52,414 nt of DNA from Gammaproteobacteria bacterium (GCA_002704225.1 PAFU01000048.1:23512-75925), one strand, 5' to 3'; positions 32,338 through 41,015 are shown, numbered from the stretch's first letter. Notes: a model not told the origin generated them from the sequence alone. Numbers and translations: made by a program.

Positions 32338-32898
32338 ATGAGCGACGAGCGCAAGCGAGAAATCATAGCCACTGCAGTCGAAATCATTGCGGATGAAGGT
32401 TATGCCAGCCTGACAATGCGCGCTCTGGCCAGAGCCAGCGGCATGAAACTCGGCGCGCTGCAGTACCACTTTCGGACACGCCAAGCGCTAATGCAGAGCC
32501 TGATCGACTTCCTCGTTGATGAAGTCAGACAATCGTTCGCCGCGTCAGGGCTTCAGGCAGGAGCACTCAGTGTGCGAGAGATCGCGGATTTTATGCTGCA
32601 GGGCATGCCAAGCGACGCGGCCCTGGATGACAAACTTTGGCCTCAACTTTGGGCCATGCAGCAGGTTGAACCCTTGGTCTCAGACCTCTTAGAGGACGTC
32701 TATGCCGAGTACTTGAAGGGTTTAGAGCAGGCGATCAAGGCAGCAGGTGGTCGCTCACCCCGTGCCGAAGCACTGTGCCTGATGTCTATGTTAGAGGGAG
32801 AAGTGTTGTTTCTTGGCGCAGGCAGGCGCTGGGCGCCAGAGCGACAAACGGTACACGACGCCATGCTTGAAATGATTACCAAACGCTATGGAGAGTAG
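32338..32898 (+). CDS. TetR/AcrR family transcriptional regulator
   Basis: A 186-residue regulator. The N-terminal helix-turn-helix (residues about 25-46; TMRALARASGMKLGALQYHF) is typical of TetR proteins, and the C-terminal helical part is the ligand and dimer domain (FLVDEVRQSF onwards). It starts 16 bases after the perfect inverted repeat at 32275, which makes autoregulation and control of the divergent FAD oxidoreductase likely. The next gene begins 2 bases after its stop, giving a two-gene operon with a membrane protein. The ligand is unknown; a substrate of the FAD enzyme is a plausible inducer. Confidence 0.93.
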   Translation: MSDERKREIIATAVEIIADEGYASLTMRALARASGMKLGALQYHFRTRQALMQSLIDFLVDEVRQSFAASGLQAGALSVREIADFMLQGMPSDAALDDKLWPQLWAMQQVEPLVSDLLEDVYAEYLKGLEQAIKAAGGRSPRAEALCLMSMLEGEVLFLGAGRRWAPERQTVHDAMLEMITKRYGE

Positions 32899-32900
32899 GA

Positions 32901-33620
32901 ATGGAGTACGCTAACACCCTTGATGGACAAATGTACCGGTTCGGATTCTGGTCGGTACTGATCGTCATCGCCTCGGGCATTGCCTCTGGCTTTATGCCCC
33001 TCGATGTGCCGGGTGGTTACGCCGCGGCGCACACCGACCGAGTACTCTGGTTGCAGGCCAACCGGACGCTTTTTATTGCGGGTTGGGTGAATCAAATCGT
33101 CGCCATGTTTAGCCTGTCAGGGGTCTTTGCCTGCAGTGCCTGGCTGATTGCTCGAAGTCATACCTTGCGGGCAATGCTGGCTGCCATGGTGGTTTTCATG
33201 TCGGTAATTGCCTTCATCATTCCAAAGTTTATGGCCATTTGGACCATACCTTTGCTTGGCGACAGCATCGCTAATTCAACGTCGGGCCACGAAATGGCCG
33301 CCATGCTGCTACCGCTGCTTAACGTGTCAATCCCCTTCTCGCTATACACATCGTTCGATTACCTTGGGTTCTGGCTTTACGCACTGTTTGGCTTGCTGGT
33401 GGCTGGCCCTTTGTTTAGCGGCTCCAACGCGCAAAAAATAGCCGCGATCGCCCTCGGTAGTTTTGGGCTGATCTATCAGGTGATGATGGCTGCTCTTTTG
33501 CTGGGCGGCATCGACGCCACCGAAATTGAAGACTACTTTCTCGGCTTAACGCCGCTTCTGATTGTCGCCATCGTGGCGGCGGGATTCGTTTTTCGCGGGC
33601 ACTTGAAAAGCCATCAGTAA
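32901..33620 (+). CDS. Hypothetical integral membrane protein in tetR operon
   Basis: A 239-residue inner-membrane protein with about 7 hydrophobic segments (near 15-30, 58-80, 90-108, 130-150, 155-175, 185-205 and 215-232). I do not recognise the family. The start is ATG 32901, 2 bases after the tetR stop, with GGAGAGTAGGA just before it inside the end of tetR, so translation is coupled. The context suggests a role linked to the TetR ligand, for example its uptake, sensing or membrane chemistry. A strong terminator follows. Confidence 0.8.
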   Translation: MEYANTLDGQMYRFGFWSVLIVIASGIASGFMPLDVPGGYAAAHTDRVLWLQANRTLFIAGWVNQIVAMFSLSGVFACSAWLIARSHTLRAMLAAMVVFMSVIAFIIPKFMAIWTIPLLGDSIANSTSGHEMAAMLLPLLNVSIPFSLYTSFDYLGFWLYALFGLLVAGPLFSGSNAQKIAAIALGSFGLIYQVMMAALLLGGIDATEIEDYFLGLTPLLIVAIVAAGFVFRGHLKSHQ

Positions 33621-33622
33621 AT

Positions 33623-33662
33623 ACGCTGGCGTTCTCACGGCGCGTCGCCAGCGTGGCTTTTT
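33623..33662 (+). terminator. Intrinsic terminator after the membrane protein gene
   Basis: A 9-bp perfect stem (ACGCTGGCG, 33623-33631, with CGCCAGCGT, 33646-33654) is followed by GGC and a T-run (33658-33662). The flanking AAAAGCC at 33606-33612 pairs with GGCTTTT to lengthen the stem. It is right for the plus strand, and it overlaps the end of the convergent amidohydrolase gene. Confidence 0.8.
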
Positions 33663-34702
33663 GTCGAGCCGACCACCACCAGCGTCTCGCCTTGGCTAAC
33701 AGGCGGGGCCGACAACCTGAGCATTAACAGCCCGTCCTTTGGGGAACGCGCTTCAAACACGGTCCGCCCATGCCAGTCGGTCACGTAACCCAACAGTTCC
33801 CCCGCCATCACGGTCTCCCCTGCTGCTTTTAACGAGACCCAAGAACCTGAAAGCGGAGACTTAACCGATTGCCGATCGAATATGATGCGCTGACCCGTGG
33901 GTGACGGATACCGCTGCCGGATCATACCAAGGTGAGACAGGGTTCGGTTGAAGCCTTCGGTAAGCAGCTTAACCGCTTGGGCATCGACCACCCCCGAACC
34001 ACCTGCTTCAACATCAATCGAGGGAATGCCCATGGCAACGGCCGCAGACCCGGCCCAAATGGCATTCGCTGACTTGCCAAGTTCCCACTCAAAAGGCACC
34101 ACATGCTGCATGCCGAAAGCAAACGCCAGCGACTTTGAACGTTTTATGACATCCGCACTACCGGCCCTAGCATAATATCCGGTCCAATAAGGCCGCAGAT
34201 CCTCGTTGCCATCGCCGCTGTGAACATCCAACACCGCATCCGCAAGAGGATACAGTTTGTTGGTTAGCGTGTAGGCGATACGTTGCGACAGGCTTCCCTG
34301 GGCATTTCCAGGAAACTCTCTGTTCAAATTGAGCCCATCCACAGGGCTTGTATAGACCGTTCTGCCGAGGTACGCCGGCAGATTCGCCATGTGCACAATC
34401 ATCACGGTGCCCGTCAGTGTTCGGAAATCCAGCGCCATTCCGAAGCGTTGACCGGCTACGATGGGAGCATACTCCGAGCCATGAATACCAGCGATCACCA
34501 GCAAAACCGGGCCCGGCTGCAGACCGGTAACCACCGTAACCGGCAAAATTGTGTGCTGATCTGTGCTCTCTACGGGAATGGCGATGTGGTGCTTGCCCGA
34601 CTCTGCCATGGCCGATTCCAGATCGGCAACGACATCACCGCAAACAGAAAAACTGGCGCAGGCACAAAGCAGAAATGCGAATAATCTGTTTAGCACGTTC
34701 AA
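33635..34702 (-). CDS. Secreted AstE/aspartoacylase-like zinc amidohydrolase
   Basis: A protein of 355 residues with the succinylglutamate desuccinylase/aspartoacylase fold (M14-like). TTG 34702 is preferred over an upstream frame that would overlap the permease gene by 121 bases: it lies 5 bases after the permease stop, with GGA in range, and begins a clean signal peptide (residues about 2-22, ending near SVCGD). Zinc ligands are H74 and E77 (GIHGSEY) and H161 (DVHSGDG); GLNLNREFPG at 123-132 is also characteristic. It should hydrolyse an N-acyl or amide bond in the periplasm. It is the last gene of the TonB receptor/ABC cluster, which suggests the bond it cuts is in the compound taken up or carried. 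It could instead be a peptidase-like scaffold. Confidence 0.85.
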   Translation of the reverse strand: MNVLNRLFAFLLCACASFSVCGDVVADLESAMAESGKHHIAIPVESTDQHTILPVTVVTGLQPGPVLLVIAGIHGSEYAPIVAGQRFGMALDFRTLTGTVMIVHMANLPAYLGRTVYTSPVDGLNLNREFPGNAQGSLSQRIAYTLTNKLYPLADAVLDVHSGDGNEDLRPYWTGYYARAGSADVIKRSKSLAFAFGMQHVVPFEWELGKSANAIWAGSAAVAMGIPSIDVEAGGSGVVDAQAVKLLTEGFNRTLSHLGMIRQRYPSPTGQRIIFDRQSVKSPLSGSWVSLKAAGETVMAGELLGYVTDWHGRTVFEARSPKDGLLMLRLSAPPVSQGETLVVVGSTKSHAGDAP

Positions 34703-34707
34703 ATCAC

Positions 34708-35961
34708 TTATTCCGCACAGGGTTGGAATCGAGGCAGTTGAGCCATGGCTTCTTCTGAGAACGCTTGCTCGCCAAACAACAACGGGTAGTAGAAGTGCCG
34801 CAGGCGCGCATGAAAATCTCGGGCACATGCTATGTACTGCAAATGCTGCGACACATCGGTCTCAGCAAGTGCCATCAGCGCCCTCTCCGACAGCAACGCC
34901 GGTGACAGCATCGCGGCCTTTGCCATGGCCTGGTCCCGAGCGGTCATTCCTGCATAAAGTGCAGTCGATAGAGGCTGAGCCGCCTGATCACCCACTTCTT
35001 GGAACGCGTAGTACCACTTCCACTCAAAAGGTCTGTTCACCTCGGCGTAGTCGGTCCATTTCGGATGAGCACTCAGAAAAGGTTCCATGGTTGCGGCCTT
35101 GGGCAGGTCCCAAGCATCGTTCACGGTTTCGCGCTGGGTCAGCAGAATGTCTCCGCCGTTAGGTACGGCTATGCTGTCCTCGATGCCTGTCTTTGCCCCA
35201 ACCGGCACGACGATCGTAAACAGGAACCAAAAACTCAACAAGGTCAGGGCCGCTGTTACGCCCTCAAGTCTCCGAGTCGTAATCAAGCGACACATCACTA
35301 CCCAAAAAATAATGTGCAGCAGCGCGATACCCAGCACGAGCAGAGCGGTGGCAATGGCAACCCCGCTCATAACCGCTACAAGCAAAAACGGTAGGCCCAG
35401 TGCACAAAACAGCACCAAGCCTCGAACGACAGCCCTCAGCAGGAACACATTCGAACCAAACACGCTGGTGGCGCAAAGCAATTCGTACCGCCCTGCGCGC
35501 CGTTCTCTGGCATCGAGATCGAACAGCAAACCAATAACAAAAAGCGGCAGAAGCACGCTCACGAGGTAAGAGAAATCTAATTGACCCAGCGCTGACAGCT
35601 CCGGATTCCCGCCATCCGTTTCGTGAATTTGACCTTCCAAGGCCAACATACGAAGCCGATGTTTCCACGGCAGTTCGTCACGCAATCCCAGCGCAGCAAA
35701 CGCCAGAGAAGATGGAGGATCGTAAGTGAGGTGGATGATGTTGTATGCAATGTCCCCGACATCGGTTCTGCCTTCCAGGGTCCATTGCTGATCTTCCATA
35801 CTGGTGTCGATTAGTGAGCTCAGCAGTTCCTGCTGATGGGTAGATTCCTTCACGCCCACAAACACAGAGAAAGCCGAAAAAACCAAGGCAAGCAAAATCG
35901 CCCACCGAAACGCGGCTTCGCCCCAGGCGAATCGCAATTCACGACGTAACTCATTCAACAT
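34708..35961 (-). CDS. ABC-2-type permease, DUF3526-like (second of two)
   Basis: A 417-residue inner-membrane permease with an N-terminal transmembrane segment (about 18-36), a periplasmic loop of about 100 residues, and five more hydrophobic segments from about 130 to 255, then a long C-terminal domain ending with an FHARLRHFYYPLLF segment. This arrangement resembles DUF3526 proteins, which pair with NatA-like ATPases. Its start overlaps the end of the first permease gene by 11 bases, so the two are coupled. The two permeases are clearly diverged and presumably form a heterodimer with the ATPase. The direction of transport and the substrate are not known. Confidence 0.8.
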   Translation of the reverse strand: MLNELRRELRFAWGEAAFRWAILLALVFSAFSVFVGVKESTHQQELLSSLIDTSMEDQQWTLEGRTDVGDIAYNIIHLTYDPPSSLAFAALGLRDELPWKHRLRMLALEGQIHETDGGNPELSALGQLDFSYLVSVLLPLFVIGLLFDLDARERRAGRYELLCATSVFGSNVFLLRAVVRGLVLFCALGLPFLLVAVMSGVAIATALLVLGIALLHIIFWVVMCRLITTRRLEGVTAALTLLSFWFLFTIVVPVGAKTGIEDSIAVPNGGDILLTQRETVNDAWDLPKAATMEPFLSAHPKWTDYAEVNRPFEWKWYYAFQEVGDQAAQPLSTALYAGMTARDQAMAKAAMLSPALLSERALMALAETDVSQHLQYIACARDFHARLRHFYYPLLFGEQAFSEEAMAQLPRFQPCAE

Positions 35962-37402
35962 CGTTAACGCCCTTCTTCATGTTGCGCACCCCTACCCAGG
36001 CCATGAATGCACACCAAGCCAGCATGATCAGCAGATGTGGGAAACCCTCCAAAAGGCGTGTCGATGCGGGCCTTGGTAGTGATGAAACCTCTTCCAGCAT
36101 TCGCCAATTGGCTGCGTTGAGACGTGTGCGCTGCTCGGCCTCTGGGTCATTACTGCGCTGGATATCGTCGCTGTAGGCGAGTTGTTCGATGTGCAGTGCG
36201 TTCAGCTTTTGCACGAAGTCGTATCGCACCGCTTCAGCGTCGCGCAGGAAGCGATGGTATTGACGTAAATCTGTGCCTGCAGTGATCACCGAAAAGTTCT
36301 TCAACGCTAAGGCCGGCGACAGCAGGCCAAACCAGCCCACGACTTGGGACTGAGCTGACTCCTTGGACATCCTTTCATCCGCGAAGGTATTCAATATCTC
36401 GCCCTGTTTCGATTCCGCGACTTGGGCGACGACGCCACGAATGTTGATCGGTAAATCGGCGACATCGGACACCTCATATTGTTCGAGCAACTGTGCCCGC
36501 AACCCGGCAAAAGCCGGATCCGCCGCATTATGCCCATCGCCAGTCGAGCGCAAGGCACGACCTAACGCATAATCTGACGCCACCTTGCCATCGACGGGCG
36601 CCGAACCCACCGCCACGGCGCCTGCAATCGGGGGGACAACAACACAGAGCGCGACCCAACACGCCAACAGCATCGAAAACGAAGCCGCTGCAGTGGCAAC
36701 CACGGCAGACAATGCCGAGATCAAAAACACCCAAGTCAGAAGATAGATTGCGTAACCGATGAACAGATAAGCGGCGGTGGTCAGACTTGCACCAGCCCCC
36801 CAAGCAACGACCAACCCTAAGACCAAGGGCGCAAGGCTCAGTAGCGCGGCACCGGCCAAGGCGAGGGTCTTGCCCAACCACAAATCCGTCGCGGTAACAG
36901 ACCCTGCGTAAAGCAGGTAGTCGGTCTTTGCTTCGCGCTCCCGAGGGATCGACCCAAACCCCAAGACAGTGAGCAGCAGCGGCACCAAAATTTGATAGGC
37001 GAAGGCTGGCGACAGTTCCGCCAAGGGGCCGGCTTGAGCAGCCGAATAGCGCGGCGAGAATACCGCAGCGTTCTGCCGATGCCCTTCGAGAAACATGACC
37101 GTGCCAGTAAAGGCATCTACCCCAGGATCGATCACCGACAGAGGCGGTGGCACGCGGAATACGTAATGCCCGTAGTGGATCATGCGGTGAGGGTGTCGCG
37201 CAGGCTGGCTGGCAAAGGTCTCTTCCGCTTCGACCTGAAAGTTGTCTCGGGTTATCCGTTCGGTCTCAACCCGCGTCACTGTACTCAGCAGCGAAGCTGC
37301 CGTGAGCAGAAGCACCGCCGCACTACTGATCATGCCAAGCTTAGAGCGTCGCCAATAGCGCCACTCATCCCGAGCAATAGCAGCTACCACACGAAGGTTC
37401 AT
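35951..37402 (-). CDS. ABC-2-type permease, DUF3526-like (first of two)
   Basis: A permease of 483 residues. ATG 37402 is chosen because the longer upstream frame runs 127 bases into the ATPase gene and codes for no family features; the ATG overlaps the ATPase stop as ATGA. The N-terminal hydrophobic segment (about 22-42) is followed by a large periplasmic stretch containing HPHRMIHYGHYVFR and GTVMFLEGHRQN, then about five hydrophobic segments in the middle and one at the C-terminus. The HYGHY-type segment is typical of the DUF3526 permeases found beside TonB receptors. It is in the inner membrane and works with the ATPase and the second permease. Confidence 0.82.
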   Translation of the reverse strand: MNLRVVAAIARDEWRYWRRSKLGMISSAAVLLLTAASLLSTVTRVETERITRDNFQVEAEETFASQPARHPHRMIHYGHYVFRVPPPLSVIDPGVDAFTGTVMFLEGHRQNAAVFSPRYSAAQAGPLAELSPAFAYQILVPLLLTVLGFGSIPREREAKTDYLLYAGSVTATDLWLGKTLALAGAALLSLAPLVLGLVVAWGAGASLTTAAYLFIGYAIYLLTWVFLISALSAVVATAAASFSMLLACWVALCVVVPPIAGAVAVGSAPVDGKVASDYALGRALRSTGDGHNAADPAFAGLRAQLLEQYEVSDVADLPINIRGVVAQVAESKQGEILNTFADERMSKESAQSQVVGWFGLLSPALALKNFSVITAGTDLRQYHRFLRDAEAVRYDFVQKLNALHIEQLAYSDDIQRSNDPEAEQRTRLNAANWRMLEEVSSLPRPASTRLLEGFPHLLIMLAWCAFMAWVGVRNMKKGVNDVE

Positions 37403-38121
37403 GAGGATTGATACTGAGTAAAGGTTTGATGGACTTCTTCGGCCGAAATCTGCAAGCCATCGCCGGCTTGAAACTGGCCCACCATCCGCCCCTGCTGAAG
37501 CAAAGCGACGCGTTTGGCCACATGGCATGCGCCATAGACATCGTGGGTCACCATAAATACCGTTGTGCCCGATTCAGATAACGACGTCAGTATGGTGTGG
37601 AACTCGTCGATGGCCACCGGATCCAGACCCGATGTGGGCTCATCCAAAAGCAGCAGCGGCGCGCGTCGGAGCACGGCCAAGGCAATGGCAACTTTCTGGC
37701 GCATGCCCTTGGAGTAAGACGACAAGTGCCGAGACCGCGCTTCCGCCGCCAAGCGCACCTCGTCCAACCCTCGCTCGATTTCATCCGCAGTACGCTCGAC
37801 TCCCGACAGCGACAGAAAATATTGCAGGTTTTCCCTCGCAGACAAATGGGAATACAAACTGACCGACTCCGGCAGATAAGCGGCTTGGCTGCGAATCGCT
37901 TGAACATCCTGCTGCACATTTAGCCCACGGACAAAGGCCTCACCGTGAACCGGCGGAATAAAACCCAAAAACGTCAGTAAGGCGGTCGACTTGCCTGCGC
38001 CGTTACCGCCAAGAAGCGCAAAGACATCACCTTGGTCGATGCTGAAGGTCACGTCATCGAGAACCCTGCGCCCTCCTCTGTCGACGCAGAGGCCTTGAGC
38101 TTTCAATACAGGTTCAGTCAT
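37399..38121 (-). CDS. ABC transporter ATP-binding protein (NatA-like)
   Basis: A 240-residue ATPase subunit. ATG 38121 is preferred to the GTG one codon earlier, and GGGA lies 6 bases upstream. Walker A GGNGAGKST is at about 38-46, the signature SSYSKGMRQK near 135-145 and Walker B LLLLDEPTSGLDP near 157-169, followed by the switch histidine in VTHD. The A-loop and D-loop are in place. It drives the two permeases encoded after it, with an ATGA overlap to the first. ABC-2-type transporters of this form are mostly exporters, or mechanotransmission-type systems. It is 74 bases downstream of the TonB receptor gene. Confidence 0.93.
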   Translation of the reverse strand: MTEPVLKAQGLCVDRGGRRVLDDVTFSIDQGDVFALLGGNGAGKSTALLTFLGFIPPVHGEAFVRGLNVQQDVQAIRSQAAYLPESVSLYSHLSARENLQYFLSLSGVERTADEIERGLDEVRLAAEARSRHLSSYSKGMRQKVAIALAVLRRAPLLLLDEPTSGLDPVAIDEFHTILTSLSESGTTVFMVTHDVYGACHVAKRVALLQQGRMVGQFQAGDGLQISAEEVHQTFTQYQSS

Positions 38122-38195
38122 CACTCTTCCCTTTTGCCTTGGTTTTCAATCTTAGGTTTATTCCGCCCCAGCCCCGGTAGGCCGAGCTCGTGTCA

Positions 38196-40391
38196 CTAGA
38201 ACGCGTAGGAGGCAGTCAACCGGTACCGACGTGGCATGCCGGGCCCAACCCAAACGTCGGCGTAAGAATTGGTGTAGTACTCCTTGTCGAAAGCATTATC
38301 CAAATCAAAGCGAACGGTCAGGTTATTCGCGGGCTCAATTTCGCCAAAAAACCGCACAGTCGTATAGCTTGGCAGCATAAAGTCGAAGGCCGTCCAGCCC
38401 AACCGTTCATCGGTGTATTGAAGTCCTGTCCCCACTTGAGCAGGCATTCCGGCCAGCTGGAGGCGACGGCTCAACTGCAGGTTCACCTGATTCTTGGGCG
38501 AGTTGATGAGCGAATCCCCGTCTTCAATCTGCGCGCCAAAATCCGCGTCTGGATTGCTGTTGGTGAACTCGGCATTGGTGTAAGCATAGGAGAACCACAG
38601 GTCTGTACCGTTCTCAAAGGCAAGATTGGCATCAACCTCAAGTCCTTGACTGCGCGCCTCACCCGCTTCCACCGAAAAGAACCCTGCAGCGGTGGCCAAT
38701 GGCCGGTTGTCGTTCACCAAGATATTGCTTTGCTCCACCCGGAATACCGCAACGTTGAGCGCGCCAGAAATCCCGTCATAAAACTGCGCCATGTCGAGCT
38801 TAAGACCGATTTCCGCAGAATCGGTGATATTGGGGTCAAACTGACGGCCTTCATAGTCAGACCCGCTTTGCTGACGAAAGCCCTCGCCATAGGACGCGTA
38901 GACACTGACGCCTGGGTTGACCGCAAAGACTGCGCCGAACTGGGGCGACACACGCGTATCTGAGGACGTCGCTGTAGTGACCGGATCGGCCCGTAGATTG
39001 GTCAGACCCTGTTCAAAATCGTCCCAGCGTAGGCCCAGACGCACCTGTAAACGATCCGTTACGTCGATCTGATCCTGGACATAGAAGCCGATGCCATCTA
39101 AGTCTTCCTGTCGGTTAGTGTTGGGCCCCGGTGCGGGCAAGGGATATTGGCCGTAGACCGGATTAAAGACATCGAGCAAAAGGTAGTCGGCGGCATTGAG
39201 ATCGTCGATGGCTGTACCACCGATGCTTCCCGGACGGGCGCGCAGGATCAACATGCTGTTTTCGAAACGATCGTAATCCAAGCCTATGAGTAGGCGATGG
39301 CGCATCCCACCGAAATCAACATCGCCGGCAAGTTCCGCACGAGCGACAAAGTAGTCAGACTCAAAGTCTCGATAGCGGAAAAATCTCGACAGGGTTTGAC
39401 CGTCAACAAAGTAACTCTGGCGTCCGCCAAAGTTGGGCTCAGACGCATTACCCTCAAAAGAGGTGTCTCGATAACCCAACCCGCCAAGCACACTCCAGCG
39501 ATCTGACAGGGTGTGTTGAATTTCGAACTGATGACCGAGGACTTCGGTATCGATCGGGCCATCGCCTGGCTCGCCCACGAAGGTCGCGTGAGGCGTAAAC
39601 CCGTAGTCAGCGGAATAGGATACCCCGCGGTCAAAAGGGATCTCTTGCGCCGTGTATTCCAACTCATAAGCGATATTCGTGGACTCGCTCACATCCCAAG
39701 AAATGGACGGATACAAACCCAAACGCTCGGTTTCAACGGTTTCGCGAAAACTCTCAGCATCTTCAAAAAACCCAACCAATCGCAGGCCTACGCTGTCGTT
39801 AGCCCCTGTAGTGGTTTGGTAGTCGCCCTCTACACGCCGTTGGTCCCAGCGACCTAGAGTCGCCCGGACAATGCCAGAGGTTTCGAATTGGGGTCGCTTG
39901 GTAATCAGATTTACCGTGCCGCCAGGTTCACCGCGGCCAAACAGCGCCGACCGTGGGCCTTTGAGCACTTCAACGGATTCGATACCAACCATGTCCCGCG
40001 GACCGGCGAAACCGCGGCCTGCGTTAAAACCGTTCACCAGGAATCCACTGGGTAAATTGTTGTCTCCAGCAAAACCGCGAACAGAAAAGCTGTTCCACAG
40101 TCCCCCAAAGTTGTTTTGCCGCGCGACAGACGCGGACAGATCCAGCGCGTCATCCAAACTGATGACACCAGCATCGCGCAACAGCTCCTCGCTGAGTGTT
40201 TGGTTGGCCGCCGGGGTCTCTAGGTCAGAAAAATTGCCTTGGTATGCGCGACGCTTACCGAGAACAAACACTTCTTCAAGAGGCGTGTTGTCGGCGCTCT
40301 GCTCGGGTTCGTCGGCAGCAACGGGTAGTGTGTACAAAAATAAACTTGCAGCTGCAAATGCAACTGCCATGGGTGTCTTGATCTTAGTCAT
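38196..40391 (-). CDS. TonB-dependent outer-membrane receptor
   Basis: A 731-residue TonB-dependent receptor. A signal peptide covers about residues 1-26, a TonB-box-like EEVFVLG sits at 39-45, the plug domain follows (SVRGF and VEVLKGPRSALFGRGEPGG near 150) and the 22-stranded barrel ends in SYAF with the terminal aromatic. The NLITKRPQ plug end and the overall outline are those of siderophore-type receptors. The start has a SD-like GAG at the end of a possible hairpin arm (see 40398-40504). It lies directly downstream of the small His/Cys-rich protein gene and upstream of the ABC genes. The ligand is unknown: a metal complex, siderophore or metallophore is most likely. Confidence 0.93.
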   Translation of the reverse strand: MTKIKTPMAVAFAAASLFLYTLPVAADEPEQSADNTPLEEVFVLGKRRAYQGNFSDLETPAANQTLSEELLRDAGVISLDDALDLSASVARQNNFGGLWNSFSVRGFAGDNNLPSGFLVNGFNAGRGFAGPRDMVGIESVEVLKGPRSALFGRGEPGGTVNLITKRPQFETSGIVRATLGRWDQRRVEGDYQTTTGANDSVGLRLVGFFEDAESFRETVETERLGLYPSISWDVSESTNIAYELEYTAQEIPFDRGVSYSADYGFTPHATFVGEPGDGPIDTEVLGHQFEIQHTLSDRWSVLGGLGYRDTSFEGNASEPNFGGRQSYFVDGQTLSRFFRYRDFESDYFVARAELAGDVDFGGMRHRLLIGLDYDRFENSMLILRARPGSIGGTAIDDLNAADYLLLDVFNPVYGQYPLPAPGPNTNRQEDLDGIGFYVQDQIDVTDRLQVRLGLRWDDFEQGLTNLRADPVTTATSSDTRVSPQFGAVFAVNPGVSVYASYGEGFRQQSGSDYEGRQFDPNITDSAEIGLKLDMAQFYDGISGALNVAVFRVEQSNILVNDNRPLATAAGFFSVEAGEARSQGLEVDANLAFENGTDLWFSYAYTNAEFTNSNPDADFGAQIEDGDSLINSPKNQVNLQLSRRLQLAGMPAQVGTGLQYTDERLGWTAFDFMLPSYTTVRFFGEIEPANNLTVRFDLDNAFDKEYYTNSYADVWVGPGMPRRYRLTASYAF

Positions 40392-40397
40392 CCGTTT

Positions 40398-40504
40398 CTC
40401 AATCTAAATTCATTGGAATATCGCCGTCAAAGCGCGGCCAGCGAATACACGTTGCCACAGTCAACAGAGCGAAAATAATGGGTCGTTGTGGGGTTTAGAT
40501 TGAG
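40398..40504 (-). promoter_or_regulatory. 11-bp inverted repeat spanning the TonB leader, covers its ribosome site
   Basis: CTCAATCTAAA (40398-40408) and TTTAGATTGAG (40494-40504) are perfect reverse complements, 85 bases apart. In the minus-strand mRNA one arm contains the UAA stop codon of the upstream small gene, and the other ends with GAG about 7 bases before the TonB receptor ATG. If the arms pair they would mask the ribosome-binding site, and a ribosome ending the small gene would open it. This is inference from pairing only. Confidence 0.5.
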
Positions 40505-40779
40505 GGCGGCCCCGTTGCGGGAGGTCTTAAGTCAAGAGCACAAACAACGCACCCTTGAGCGGAAGCCAAAGCTTGATTGGCGTGGCATTGATCAACAGCC
40601 GGCCACGTGCCAATGCGGGCAAGCATGGGGAGATCGGGGTCTTCGTGAAGTATCGCCGAACAGAGCACGCCGTCGTGATGGTGCACAGCAGAGCCAAATT
40701 CAGCAGCATGTAACGCGACCAGCCCCTGGCCGAGCAGGAGAAGCGTAGCGAATGCAATACGAGAATAGAGGCAGCGCAT
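40495..40779 (-). CDS. Small secreted His/Cys-rich protein (DUF2946-like)
   Basis: A 94-residue protein with a clear signal peptide (residues about 1-26). The mature part holds HHHDG at 33-37, C40, C65-H66 and the GC-V-V-C pair at C77 and C80, then ends in the proline-rich RPPATGPPSI. Small secreted proteins with such HHxD and C-x2-C patterns and a Pro-rich tail, reminiscent of DUF2946, are often found beside outer-membrane metal transport genes. No clear Shine-Dalgarno precedes the ATG. It is the first gene of the cluster 40779-33635. It may be a periplasmic metal-binding or sensing factor for zinc or copper; this is a context inference. Confidence 0.6.
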   Translation of the reverse strand: MRCLYSRIAFATLLLLGQGLVALHAAEFGSAVHHHDGVLCSAILHEDPDLPMLARIGTWPAVDQCHANQALASAQGCVVCALDLRPPATGPPSI

Positions 40780-40939
40780 GGGAACTAGTTTACACCGCCC
40801 TTTAACCCGATCGTGCCTGCGGCCAGAATTACGTTGGATTTTTGCGTCGTACTACACATTTCGACAAGCTCTTCCACGATTCCCTTCGGACGACGAGCCA
40901 ATAAAGTCCGCCAGTCACCTGCAGATGCAGGCAAAGAAT

Positions 40940-41015
40940 TGGTGGAGCTAGGCGGGATCGAACCGCCGACCTCCTGCGTGCCACGCAGGCGCTCTCCCAG
41001 CTGAGCTATAGCCCC
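40940..41015 (-). tRNA. tRNA-Ala (anticodon GGC)
   Basis: The minus strand from 41015 to 40940 gives 76 nt: acceptor stem GGGGCTA paired with TAGCTCC (one G-T), D-arm, anticodon stem CCTGC/GCAGG with loop GTGGCAC and anticodon GGC, TPsiC arm with GTTCGAT and encoded CCA. GGC reads GCC and GCU alanine codons. It is directly downstream of gltX on the same strand, which fits the usual gammaproteobacterial layout. Confidence 0.97.

Noticed and set aside
34703-34828. N-terminal extension of the amidohydrolase into the permease gene
   Set aside because: It would overlap the permease by 121 bases and adds a sequence with no family match; TTG 34702 gives a clean signal peptide.
37403-37528. N-terminal extension of the first permease into the ATPase gene
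   Set aside because: The ATGA junction at 37402 and the start of family similarity argue for the shorter form.
40918-40931. CCTGCA/TGCAGG hairpin just past the tRNA-Ala 3' end as a terminator
   Set aside because: Only a 2-base loop and no T-run; too weak to call.
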